From: Xylocopa sonorina
Lineage: Eukaryota > Arthropoda > Insecta > Hymenoptera > Apidae
Length of the DNA: 64,000 bases
Reading direction: 5' to 3'
Assembly: GCF_050948175.1 (NCBI RefSeq)
Contig: NC_135200.1
Span: 8,795,001 to 8,859,000 of the forward strand
The translations under genes and the position numbers were made by a program. Below are positions 52,201 through 63,487 of the stretch, in pieces. The notes under the pieces were generated by a model that did no database searches, had not been told where the DNA came from, and saw only the letters and a program-made list of their open reading frames with translations. Numbering within the stretch: position 1 is the stretch's first letter; the number at the start of each line of letters is the position of its first letter.

Positions 52201-52951
52201 ACAAACTAATGGACTATCACAGATTGCTCCCAAACCGTTTATATCCATGATCATCTATGAAAAAATGAATTATATACATTTCTGTTATAGTAATTAATTG
52301 TTTTGTAAGTATTTGGAAAGAAAGAAAACACTGTATAAACTGTACGTAATTCTGATAACTCAAATAAAAGATATACAACAGTTATTTTAAATGTACAAAA
52401 ATTGTACATTTTCCATTCATTTCAAATTTTTCTACACACAAAATTAAAGTACATCGCACCATGTTTATCACTAAATTTATCGTTCAAGTTTTCGTATCAC
52501 TTACTTAATTGTATCTAATCAAAGTACGAAAAAAAAACAAATCATTTTGACGTTCTTTTTTCCAAGAAAACAAGCGACTTCGAAATGGGTTAATAACAGG
52601 AGAAACGCGATAGAAAATCGAGAACGATTCGAAAAATTCCAGTTCGATTCGGTGCGGGAAATCAAAGCGTGATATTAAACGAGACAGACGTATCAAACAC
52701 AATACACCTAATTAATTATGGCATAAGCATGTATCCCGTTGCCACGTTTAGGTTAAGTCGGAAATATCGTAGGATGGCATTACGTAAGTCCCGTTGAGCT
52801 TTCGGGTTTCGGCAGGTAAAAACCGTGCTCGAGGCGAGTAACAGGAGAAGATTGTGCTCACCGTAAGATTTTCATCGATAATCAACGGCATTTGTCTTCG
52901 CGTCAAATCGACCGGGTCATCGTCCCGCCAAACGTCCACCAGTTTCGCCAT
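49292..52951 (-). CDS. Gametogenetin-binding protein 2 homologue (GGNBP2)
   Basis: Conserved animal protein whose vertebrate form binds gametogenetin and is needed for spermatogenesis; its molecular activity is not established. Eleven exons in transcript order: 52862-52951, 52064-52254, 51839-51982, 51338-51550, 51054-51257, 50809-50977, 50561-50725, 50395-50484, 50044-50310, 49555-49959 and 49292-49468; 704 aa. It matches human GGNBP2, as I recall it, along its length: start MAKLVDVWRD, VPCVGCRRSVERLF, TLDTYLRKHRFCGECRTK, RERHAKTLEIAQEEVLTCLG, QGISQLELLYEE, the Cys-rich block CGYSSEH, SEVACSDGCCNHE, and the tail DSYLSGDEE. A lysine/arginine-rich stretch (KLRLKRKKKKERR) could be a nuclear signal. 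Several CxxC pairs suggest metal binding. Exon 3 uses the second of two possible donors (at 51839), required by phase. Confidence 0.93.
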
Positions 52952-54252
52952 CGTTATTGAATTCCTCTACGAGCGACGACCAGAGACGCGACAACGTTCA
53001 ATCGTTCGAGGCGTTCACGGTACACGTTCACGGATAATTGTAATCCACTGCCACGGCTACACCAAAAAAATAAGTAGATGGTATCATACGTCTGCCATTT
53101 GCAACGAGTGGTTTCTCACTTCCGCCCTGCGTGCATTGTCCCGCTTCCCTCTCTGCGCGTCATCTTATCCTTATTCTAAGAAGATCGTATGTACCTACAG
53201 TGGGGATCATATGTATTGGTTGTTCAAGGACACTTCACCGCCGGTGCTTTTAAATAATCACTATTCTTTCTTAACGGTTCTCGTAGGTGTGCTGCTCTTT
53301 CGAGTGAACGCGTAGAGAACCTTGCCAATGAGGCTTCTCAATTTTCAAGCGCATCTGTCACCACCAAATTACTTTTCTCTCTTTCTCTCATAGTAACGAG
53401 CTTTATTCGTCTTTTCTCTAACGATCGAACATCTTTGCCTGCTGCTTACAAGTATAGTTGAGTTCATCCCTCAGTGACCTTGAGCGGTCAATGCATGTGA
53501 TCTCTGCTTTAATTGTACGTGTGCACCTGTTCCTAATCTTACTATCTCTAGTCAAATCGTTTCTGGTCCAAAGTCCTATTGCAAGTTATTTATACGTATT
53601 GTTGAGTACAAATTTTTTATACGATCAACGATCACTCTACAACAATGTTACGAGTAACCATAATATCCTCTTTAAATATTTGCTGTGTTATCTACTACTC
53701 TTATCTACCTTGTAAATTCGATTCGATTCATTGTTCGAAATATAAGAAACGTAATGTTTAATATTCCTGTGATAAAGTGCGTATGTCGATATGTATATAC
53801 GTAGTTTTATGAAACTGCTCTATTTTTGTTACAGTGCTAAGTTATTGCGTTAAAATAACAGTAGTTTAACGCATGAACAAATTTTTGTACAGTCCGCCGA
53901 TTCACTTAACGACATCTATCGCTGTGATGTATCATTTAAAACAGTAGCAAGAAGTCGCTTCGAAAATACAGTTATATGTTTTCTTACGTACCTTGTTTTT
54001 CTATGTTTTCCCGTGAGAAAAAAATTATACAAAAAGCGAACGCGTACTTCGCTTGAACATGATTACAAAAATTTCTATAGTTAGATTGCTATCATTATTT
54101 CAAACGCAATTAAATGACTCGTTATTATCGTTTGAAAAATAAATACAAATACTTGTTGATTTTGTAGTTTCTCGTTCTTTTCAGTATTGAATGCTTTTTC
54201 ATTTACAGCCATATTTCCATTCTAAATAATTATTTACAAACTTTCATGAAAT
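52952..54252. other. Divergent intergenic region between GGNBP2 and neuferricin
   Basis: About 1.3 kb. The GGNBP2-proximal part (to about 53350) is less AT-rich and probably holds its promoter. Open frames on the plus strand here are not supported by any family similarity. Confidence 0.45.
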
Positions 54253-55285
54253 ATGTTTTCTAAATATGTTTGGTTATTACCACTGTACGTTTCCATTTAT
54301 TTATTATACTCGAACGATTATTTGAGCGACATTCGATTCAGTTTTGTGGACGAATGGATCGATACTATTAAAAATGTTTACTCTAATCTAAGTAGAAAAT
54401 CAAATTTAGACTCAAACACGGACGCGAATGAAAAAGTCTTTACATCAAATGAACTTAAGAGATATACAAATTTGAAAGACGGTTTATATATCTCGATATT
54501 GGGTCAAGTTTTTGATGTTACAAAAGGTGCAAAACATTATGGTCCTGGTGAGACTTATCATGCATTCACTGGTATGTTCTACGATAAGACTGCACCTCCA
54601 TAAGTGTGTAACATGCACAGATATTTATGTATTTATAGGTCGTGATGCATCTCTAGCATTTATTACGGGAGAATTTGATAATAAGGGTTTGACGGACGAT
54701 ATCTCTTCGTTATCAGGCCAGCAAGTTAAAGCACTGAACGAATGGGTCCAATTTTATAATAAAAATTATATCTATAAAGGTGTTTAAAATATTTTAGATG
54801 CAAATATATTTTCAGATGAATTTACATAATTTTCTTTTATGTTCATAGGAAAACTAAATGGTAGGTATTATAATGAACATGGTTTTCCAACTGAAGAATT
54901 TTACAATATACAAAGAATATTAATAAATGCTAAAGAGGAGCAAATCGAAGAAGAACATAAAAAACGAATGTTTCCACCTTGTAATGTAGAATGGAAACCA
55001 GATTCTGGAACTGTAGTATGGTGTACTAAAAGAAGGTGCATATAATATGTATCAAAATATTACATTTATTTAGAAATACTGATCTTTCTGTTCTTTAGTG
55101 GAGGAATAGAAAGGGATTGGGTTGGTGTACCAAGAATGCTATTCGAATCTCCAAATTCTAAAGAATACAGATGTGCCTGTGTTAAACTTAATAGCAAAGA
55201 ATATGAAGAGACCAAGGGCATGCTCAGAGAATATTCTCAATGTCCAAAAACTTCAGTAAGATGTGCTTTGAAAAACGAAAGTTAA
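54253..55285 (+). CDS. Neuferricin (cytochrome b5 domain-containing protein 2)
   Basis: Haem-binding MAPR-family protein; the vertebrate form is secreted or membrane-associated and promotes neurogenesis. Four exons: 54253-54571, 54639-54779, 54849-55035 and 55099-55285; 277 aa. An N-terminal hydrophobic segment (YVWLLPLYVSIYLLY) acts as signal or anchor. The cytochrome b5-like domain runs from FTSNELKRYTN through LGQVFDVTKGAKHYGPGETY and HAFTGRDASLAFITGEF. The C-terminal region has the neuferricin cysteines (FPPCNVEW, VVWCTKRSGG, YRCACVKL, QCPKTSVRC). The start ATG opens the hydrophobic segment. Confidence 0.93.
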
Positions 55286-56068
55286 TATTGCATTTAGCTA
55301 GTTTTACTATGTTTGATATTTATAAAAGTTTTTCTACAAAGGAAATGGTATTTTTGTACATCTTGATACAACAATTTAAAATATAATCGTATATAGTTTA
55401 TGACACGAAAGATATATTATAGTTATTTTTATTTTTAAAAAATGTACACAATATATATTAAATAAATTTGAAACCATTTTTTCTTATACCTCTCTCTTCA
55501 GACTTAGCATTTTAGTTCAATAATTCATAAAATTGTTCATTATTGTTCAGAGTGCTTGATATGTTAATGATTAATGTTTTTACATTTATGCATAAAAAAG
55601 ATAAATGTTAAATACATACATTCTATGTATATAAATACATAAAAATGATGTTACAAATGTGTTAATGAACTGTACACTTATGTAGTACCACAAATATTTT
55701 GAAAAATTACATTGACCTTCCTTAGTTCATTTATTACAACCCACAGTTACACAAGTGTTACAAAATATATAAATATCAAAACTTTTATCAACTGGTATGC
55801 AACCTTTCGATGATTTTGCTTTGTTATTCAAGTGCACTATTTAGCATATGAAATACAAAATAGTTGTTCCTGTATCTTCTTAGAATTCTTTTATTCTATA
55901 GTATGTATAGTATATATGTTGTATAAGTATCCTTTTTTATTATAGTAAATTAAATAGAAAACATTTCTATAAATAGAGCAAAAGGGAAATAAGTTTATTT
56001 CTTTAAAGGATATTCTACTTTAATTATAGAAGAAATTATGTTATACATCTTAACATTTATACACTTCC
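55286..56068. other. Convergent AT-rich spacer
   Basis: Between the 3' ends of neuferricin and the Tantalus-domain gene. No coding region or structured feature is seen. Confidence 0.5.
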
Positions 56069-56833
56069 TCACTTAGCTTCGTTATCAACTTTTGTAGACG
56101 TTTCTGCCCTAATGCCATTCAATTTATCGAGTAATACCTGCATAGATATATATTTTCTTTTGAAATGAATCTTTGACCCAAAAACTCTTTTAATCTTTGC
56201 CCTCCTTTTTCTTAATTTAGAATCAGTTGGTTGCTCTTGAAATTGTATCATACGTTTATATCTTTTAACACTCATGTATATAATACCCTCGTTTGTATCA
56301 TCTTTCTCTTCATAAATTGTTTCTAATGAATTCAATTTTCTCTTTATACTCCCTTTTACACTAAGTTTTGTACTATCACATTTTTTCTCTTCTTGTAGTC
56401 CTTTATTGCTATTATTATTCTCTATCTCTGAAAATGGTCTTTTCCTCGGCCTTAAGCTACATCTAAAAATATTGTGTAATATACTTATAGGAAGATATAA
56501 TAACGCAGTATAATTGACATTTACTTATTAGAAGTTTGATAAAACATTATAAATATTATAATACCTTCTATTACGATTCTCAGTAGATGCATCTTTCACC
56601 GTAAGCATTTCTAAACCAGCCACTACTGCGGGTAGATTAGTATCGGCTGTATTAACGGCTTCTATTCTAAAAAAAGTATCATCCATATTGAAAAGAAATT
56701 TTTTTAGTCAATTGTTTTTATGAAAAGAAGGTGTATAGAATCACCTTGGTCTAATTAATTGTATTTAATTATTTTTATTAATTTAATTATAAAGCATTGC
56801 AACTTACGACGTTTCACATTGTTTCTTGTCCAT
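56069..56833 (-). CDS. Tantalus-domain protein (PRR14/Tantalus-like)
   Basis: Small nuclear-type protein. Three exons in transcript order: 56808-56833, 56565-56666 and 56069-56462; 173 aa. The sequence LNSLETIYEEKDD followed by YMSVKRYKRMIQFQ fits the Tantalus-like domain shared by Drosophila Tantalus and vertebrate PRR14/PRR14L (consensus roughly LETIFEE...RKLKR.L.F). Basic clusters (RPRKRPF, LRKRRAKIKRVF) suggest nuclear location. Tantalus binds the Polycomb/Trithorax cofactor ASX in Drosophila; PRR14 links heterochromatin to the lamina. The transfer of these roles is inference. The ATG at 56833 gives a short exon that joins exon 2 in frame. It is divergent from TAF2 with about 690 bases between. 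Confidence 0.78.
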
Positions 56834-57516
56834 TGCAAAATTTAAATGTGTATACACTTATTTGTAAATTACCTAAGATCTCAGTTACTTGTATTCATCA
56901 TTCACAACTTTCACTAATACTATCGGTTACCAGAAGCCTTAAAGCTAACAATTATTTAGCATATCCGTGTATGCTTCAATGTTTCAGCATTTAAGAACTT
57001 TATGAAAAAATTGTCAGTGTGCAACCAGAGACACAACACCATTCACTGTAGTTTCGAAATTTGAAATTAGTTATTTGTTTACGGAACTATAAGTTGAAGC
57101 AGAAACTATATATCCCTGTATAGAAGTTGCCTATTACGATAGAGCAATCAGCTGAATGTATGCTACACTGTAATGCTTTATTCATAAAAATAACTATAAA
57201 CAAATTTTAAAAGCTTCACAAAGTCATTGGTCTCGTTCAACTGTACACACATAAATCTGTTCTTTCCCGATTAAACTTTAGCTCCAAGACTAACAGCGCT
57301 CTCTTCAGTTTAACTATCAATTCAACCTAACCAATAACAAAACAGAAAAATGAAACGTCCCACCTTTATCCTAACATGCATCTAATGGCACATAGTTACA
57401 TGAAAAGAAAGCTTTTACACATTAAAATGTCAAACATATATTCGTGCAAAATTAAATTTAATAAGTTATATGAATAAATATAAGTGTTGTCGAAGGAAAA
57501 TAGTGATACCATATAA

Positions 57517-57528
57517 ATGGAAAGATGA
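57517..57528 (+). other. Three-codon upstream ORF overlapping the TAF2 start
   Basis: An ATG eight bases before the TAF2 ATG encodes only Met-Glu-Arg. Its TGA stop (57526-57528) overlaps the TAF2 start codon (57525-57527) as ATGA. If the leader includes it, this is a classic arrangement for termination-reinitiation control of TAF2 translation. Confidence 0.55.
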
Positions 57529-60500
57529 AGAAAGAAAGAACGGCCGATAATAGTCGACCATATAAATTATAAGTATCTCCAAATGTTTTGTACTGCAATT
57601 AAAAGTTGATTACAATTTGCCATTCTAGCAAATAAATGTCTCACGTAGCTTTTACTAACTGGTTCCGAGAACTAGTTGTAAAATGTCTTTAAAAAATACG
57701 CTAAGAATATCGTTTAACTTTAGTTTCATACATTATTGTGTTGAGGTTATGTTTACAAAATCTTGCATCTATAATTTTCATTATTTTATGACATTGTAAC
57801 TACTCTGTGACAATAAAAGAAAGTTGTTTAATGTTTTATCTGATTTTAATTATTACTTGAAGTTTTCTTTGTATTATACAGCTCATCAAATATTGAGCCT
57901 CACAGGTATAAGTTTCCAAAGGAAGAGCATTATTGTAAGTGTAATAATTGCTGTTAAAATGAAACTTTATTTTAACTTAATATTTTACAAACGCCTGTTT
58001 CTTGCACAGGGATTTGTAGAATTAACAATTGTCCCGCTCAGGGATACATTGAGACTTGTGAATTTAAACGCTAAACAATGTAGAATTTATAGAGTATGTT
58101 TGAATGATACTTATGAAGCGCCATTTCAATACTTTGATCCATTTTTAGATATTTGCCAAGGAGATGGCAAACAGTAAGTGTTTAAACGATATTCAATATA
58201 TTTGTATAGTAATATTTAATGTATATAAATGAATTTATTCACTATTTATTTCAGGAGATCATTGGAATTTTTTTCAACTATGCATTTGGCAGCTGCACAA
58301 AAGGTTGATCCAGATAATAATGCAGGAGAATTGGTTGTACAAATCCCACCAGATGCTGCGCATTTAGTTGCCGAGGGTAGAAGCCTACGGATTAGCATAG
58401 AATTCTCTTTAGAGCAACCTCAAGGCGGAGTACACTTTGTTGTACCAAATTGTGAAGGAACGTTGGCTGAGGTATATTTGTTGCATGTAAAAATTAGTTT
58501 TAATTTTAGTTTATGTCAGTATCAAATTATTCCTTTTGTCCTTAGAGAGGTGCACATATGTATACATATAGTTATGAAAATTCATCAAGATTATGGTTCC
58601 CATGTGTTGATAGCTTCGCGGAGCCATGTACTTGGAAATTAGAGTTCACTGTTGACGATTCTATGACAGCAGTGTCATGTGGTGATCTTGTAGAAGTTGT
58701 ATATACTCCAGATATGCGTAGGAAAACTTTTCATTATGTTCTCAATACACCAGCATGTGCACCAAACATTGCACTTGCAGTGGGGTAAATGACATAGGTT
58801 TTATTTAGAGTAAATGGACTTCGTATTTATACAGAATATAATAATTATTGTCATTTGGTTTCAGACCATTTGAAATATTTGTTGACCCATACATGCATGA
58901 GGTAACACATTTTTGTTTGCCGCAATTGTTACCCTCATTGAAAGTCTCCGCGAAATACATGCACGAAGCATTTGAATTTTATGAAGAAACGTTATCAAAC
59001 AGATATCCTTATTCTTGTTATAAGCAAGTTTTTGTAGACGAATTAGACGAAGACATAAATGCATACGCGACTATGAGTATTTTAAAGTAAGGAATTGTAA
59101 TAAATAATTTCTATTAAATATTTTATAAAATAGCTGTACGATAATTAAAAAGAAACTTGCCTACTTACAGCACAAATTTATTACATTCAACTGCAATTAT
59201 TGACCAAGTCTATATTACAAAGAAAGCTATGGCTCAAGCTGTTGCTGAACAATTTTTTGGTTGTTTTATATCCATGCAAAATTGGTCTGACACTTGGCTA
59301 CCTAAAGGTATTTCAACATACTTAACAGGTTTATATGCCAAGAAATGCTTTGGGAATAATGAGTACAGAGAATGGATACAATCGGTAAATGAATCTTTTT
59401 ACTCCTATGTATTCATTCTGAAACACCACACTGAGTGTCAAAGCGCATCGAAAAACACTTCAAATTTGATGGACTAAATCCCAAGATGTAAACAAATTCT
59501 GGGTATCTATATGTGGTGAAATCGATTAGCTGGCATAGTGTGGTGTTTGGAAGTAAATATAATATTGCATCATTGATATTTTTAGGAATTGCAAGAAGTT
59601 GTAAAATATGAAGAACAATTTGGGGGCATAATATTAGATTCCTCTCAACCACCAGCTCCATTACCTATCGCAGCTAATACGCCGGCACCGACACCTAGGG
59701 CACCAGATCCTGGATTTTATTTTCCCATAAGAAATTTACATACAATGTCCCCAAAGTATATTGAAGTACTTCGCAAAAAGGCGCATCTAGTTATTAGAAT
59801 GTTAGAACACAGAATTGGGCAAGAGTTACTCCTACAGGTACATACTTTTACAAGTGCCCCAACATGTTTCAATCTTGATATTAAATAAAGCACAATTTAT
59901 GTTATTACCTTTCAGGTTTTTAATAAACAGTTATCTCTTGCCGCTAATGCTGCACAACAAAAAATTGATTCTGGTTTATGGTCCCATATGTTAATTAGTA
60001 CAAATGTGTTCACAAAAGCAATCTTTACTGTAACTGGTAAAGATATGGCAGTATTTATAGACCAGTGGGTTAGGACTGGTGGACATGCAAAATTTAGTTT
60101 AAGTTTTGTATTTAATAGGAAAAGGTATTTACATAGAAAATTTAACTTATAGTTTATTAAACTTCAATTACTATAAAACTTGTATTATATAGGAATACTG
60201 TAGAATTAGAAATTCGACAAGACACTACAAATCAGAGAGGAATTAGGAAATACGTTGGACCGCTTCTAGTTAATATTCAAGAATTAGACGGTACTTTTAA
60301 ACACACGTTACAAATAGAAGGTACTATGGCAAAAGCGGACATAACGTGTCACAGTAAAAGTCGGAGAAATAAAAAGAAAAAAATTCCTTTATGTACCGGA
60401 GAAGAAGTAGACATGGATCTTTCTGCTATGGAGTAAGTATTATTTTAATACAATTCATGATAATTATTTCTATAATAAATCTTTACATGTATCCATTTTT

Positions 60501-62885
60501 CTTTCGTTTGTAGTGATTCTCCTGTATTGTGGATAAGATTAGACCCAGAAATGACACTACTACGTGCAGTCCAAATTGAACAACCTGATTATCAATGGCA
60601 ATATCAGTTAAGGCACGAAAGAGATGTTACTGCACAATTAGAAGCTATTGAGGCTTTACAGAATCATGCAACACCTGCTACACGATTAGCATTGACTGAT
60701 ACCATAGAAAATGAACATTGTTATTACAAAGTTAGATTACGAGCAGCGCATTGTTTAACGAAGGTTATCTGAATTTTGAATATTTATATTTCAAAGTTGT
60801 TTATAAATACATATAATCTACTTATATCAGATATAATTGTGTAGGTAGCTAATGCAATGGTTGCAACATGGGCGGGCCCACCAGCAATGTTAGCCATATT
60901 TCGAAAATTGTTTGGCTCGGCTTCGTGTAGACGGATAATTAAACAGAACAACTTCTCAAATTTTCAACATTATTTTTTGCAAAAGGTTCAATTAATATAC
61001 TCTTTGAGACAAATACAATTTGTTATCTTTTATCGTATATTTTAAATTTGTCTCTCTTATGCTTTTGCAGACTATACCTGTAGCAATGGCAGGTTTGCGT
61101 AATGCTCATGGTATTTGTCCACCAGAAGTCTTGAACTTTTTAATGGATTTATTTAAATATAATGACAACAGTAAAAATAGATATTCGGATAATTATTACA
61201 GAGCAGCATTGATCGAAGCCCTTGGAGCTACCGTTACCCCTGTAATAAGTGTGCAGCAAGGGTACAATGAACATTCAACAGAAAATTTCTATTATACTCT
61301 TATGATTTTTTAATAATGTATTTTTTTAGGACAGCTATCACTGCCGAATCTTTATCAATCGATACTAAAGCTATATTAGAAGAAGTTACAAGAAATTTAA
61401 ATCTAGAAAAATTATTACCATGTTATAAGTACACGGTCAGTGTTGCTTGTTTGAAGGTCATACGAACTTTGCAAAAGTTTGGTCATCTTCCAAGTAATCC
61501 CCACCTTTTCAGAGCATATGCCGCGTATGGACAATTTATAGGTATATCAACATATTTTATATACATCACATTAATGTACACATTTTGATTGGTTTATAAT
61601 TGTTCTTACAATCGTTGTAGATGTTAGAATCGCAGCGTTAGAGGCATTAGTTGATTTTACAAGAGTGGATGGCAAATGGGAAGATTTAGAATTTTTATTA
61701 GATATGATAGAAATGGATCCTCATCCTGGAGTACGGCACAGATTAGTAAGGCTTATGGTCGAAAACCCACCATTTGAAAAGGCACATAAACATCGTTTAG
61801 ATCGTCCTGAATTTGTTGATCGTATATGGAATTTAATCAAGTGTGTTCAACTTCCGTTACTCTTTACTTGTATTTTCTTTCTAAGAATGCGTAACGTGAA
61901 TTTATTGTTGCAGCGGTATGCTTTCTCACGATCCTAAAATCCGGTGCGATCTAGTCGATTTGTACTACACTTTGTATGGATCGAAGCGACCGCTTTGCCT
62001 TCCTATTCCTGAACTTGCTGCTATTACTAAACCAAAAAAAGCGGGACCACCAAGCCCAGAACAAGAAGTGAGTTAAAAGCTACAGGAATTCTCTTCCGAA
62101 TAGTTATACTGACTCTATTTATTTCAGGTGAAACCAAACGTCACGCATATAAAACATGAGCCGATAGAAGTTGAAAGTACAAATGGACCAGGTAAAAGAA
62201 AACCATCGCCTATTAAAGATATTCCAGGCCCGTCTAATTTAGTAGATTATGGTCCAGAAACAAAGAGGCAGAAACAGGTAACTAACATAAGACGTGTTAA
62301 TGGAACATAAAAATCGACAATCTTTCACAATTGACATGGTAAAATTATAATATATTTATATTGAGTTTGTATATTTATATTGAGAAGGATGATCGAACGC
62401 CTCCCGTAACTGCTGACGGAAAGGTAAAATCAGAATACTATAGTGATAACTCCGTATCACTGCCTGGTATTATGGGTACGTCAGGACCGGTTGGTTTCGA
62501 ACCAGGAATGTTCAAGAAAGAAACGGAAGACCATAAACAGAAGAGTGACTCCGTTAATAAGGTAAATCGTGTTAAAACTTTTATTTATCGATGTCTAATT
62601 TATCAGATCTTTCATACGTGCGTATGATTTATTTCATAGAATAAGAAAAAGAAGAAGGACAAAAAGAAGCATAAGCACAAGCATAAGCATAAACACGATC
62701 ACAAGCACGGTAAAGATAAAGATAAAAAGGACAAAGAAAAGGATAAAGTTAAGGAAAAAGACAAAGAGAAAGATAAAAGTAAAGACTCTTCCGCTTTAAA
62801 AATCAAAGAGGAGACTCTAAGCTCGGCAAGTTCGAGTCTCAGTCCGGACACAACGACTGTCACTAATGAATTTATTTTCCCATAG
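57525..62885 (+). CDS. Taf2: Transcription initiation factor TFIID subunit 2 (TAF2)
   Basis: TFIID subunit that contacts initiator DNA. 19 exons: 57525-57568, 57880-57934, 58010-58173, 58255-58471, 58546-58784, 58865-59086, 59171-59384, 59586-59837, 59916-60124, 60193-60432, 60514-60763, 60845-60985, 61071-61261, 61330-61541, 61621-61840, 61914-62067, 62128-62277, 62388-62561 and 62640-62885; 1,197 aa. It has the M1-aminopeptidase fold without the zinc motif: AEQFFGCFIS stands where HExxH would be. Typical blocks are LTGISFQRKSII, NAKQCRIYRV, ERGAHMYTY, CHSKSRRNKKKKIPL, GEEVDMDLSAMD and HEAT-like repeats. The C-terminus is a His/Lys-rich tail (KKHKHKHKHKHDHKH). Intron 1 (57569-57879) appears to be AT-AC. 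Exon 18 has a weak acceptor and could begin 3 bases earlier. Confidence 0.95.
57569..57879 (+). other. Apparent AT-AC intron (TAF2 intron 1)
   Basis: The intron begins ATAAGTATCT and ends TATTATAC. Joining TT (end of exon 1) to AGCTCAT gives ...RPYKLAHQIL, matching the conserved start of TAF2 proteins. The nearby GT-AG choice (GTATCT at 57571 with ACAG ending at 57881) leaves an in-frame TAA. The donor equals the U2 consensus GTAAGT with the first G changed to A, so it looks like the rare U2-type AT-AC class rather than a U12 donor (ATATCC). Confidence 0.7.
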
Positions 62886-63487
62886 TAAAATATTAAACTA
62901 CTTATCATATCACGCTAGTTGATTAAGACTAGCATTGTTTGTATCTTATATAATTTTTATATAATTTAAGACACGCATTCTAATACATCATGGAACCAGA
63001 ACGTTGATCATCAACTACTGTAAATATACATTTTTAAATATATTATATAAAGGATATTTTCATTTATTTTGTTAAATAAAATGTCTAAAATCAACGTTGT
63101 TTTCATTCTGCTTTGTTCTCACCACGAATCGAATGACAGAATCGATTTTGTTAAGTATAAAAAATAAACCATGGGGCAGCGGAAAATATTAAGGAATTAA
63201 ATAAAATTGATTAAATATAGTTCGCAAACACGTTAAAGAATATCTATAAGTAAAAAGTTGTAGTTCAGGTTTTTTCCCGTGAAACAGTATTTTAAATTAA
63301 AATGTAATCTGATAAGGAAACGTGAGTAATCATTTACAAATACAGAGAACTTTTTAACGTTTTCCCGACACTAGAGACGCGCTCATATTTAAATACTTCC
63401 TGCGCATTAACTAGGATGGCGTCCGTGGTGTTGCGGCAATTTCGAAGGGAATAGTGAGTTTTGAAAATTTTGACAACGACCTCGAGA
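62886..63487. other. TAF2 3' UTR and E2F promoter / 5' UTR
   Basis: Contains an AATAAA polyadenylation signal at 63075-63080 for TAF2. A 12-codon upstream ORF (63416-63454) precedes the E2F start. Head-to-tail spacing is only about 600 bases. Confidence 0.5.
63075..63080 (+). terminator. Candidate polyadenylation signal of TAF2
   Basis: AATAAA about 190 bases after the TAF2 stop, followed by T-rich sequence. Another AATAAA lies near 63165. Confidence 0.5.

Noticed and set aside
57571..57881. A GT-AG version of TAF2 intron 1
   Set aside because: Using GTATCT as donor leaves TTA TAA in frame before the junction, truncating TAF2 at 15 residues.
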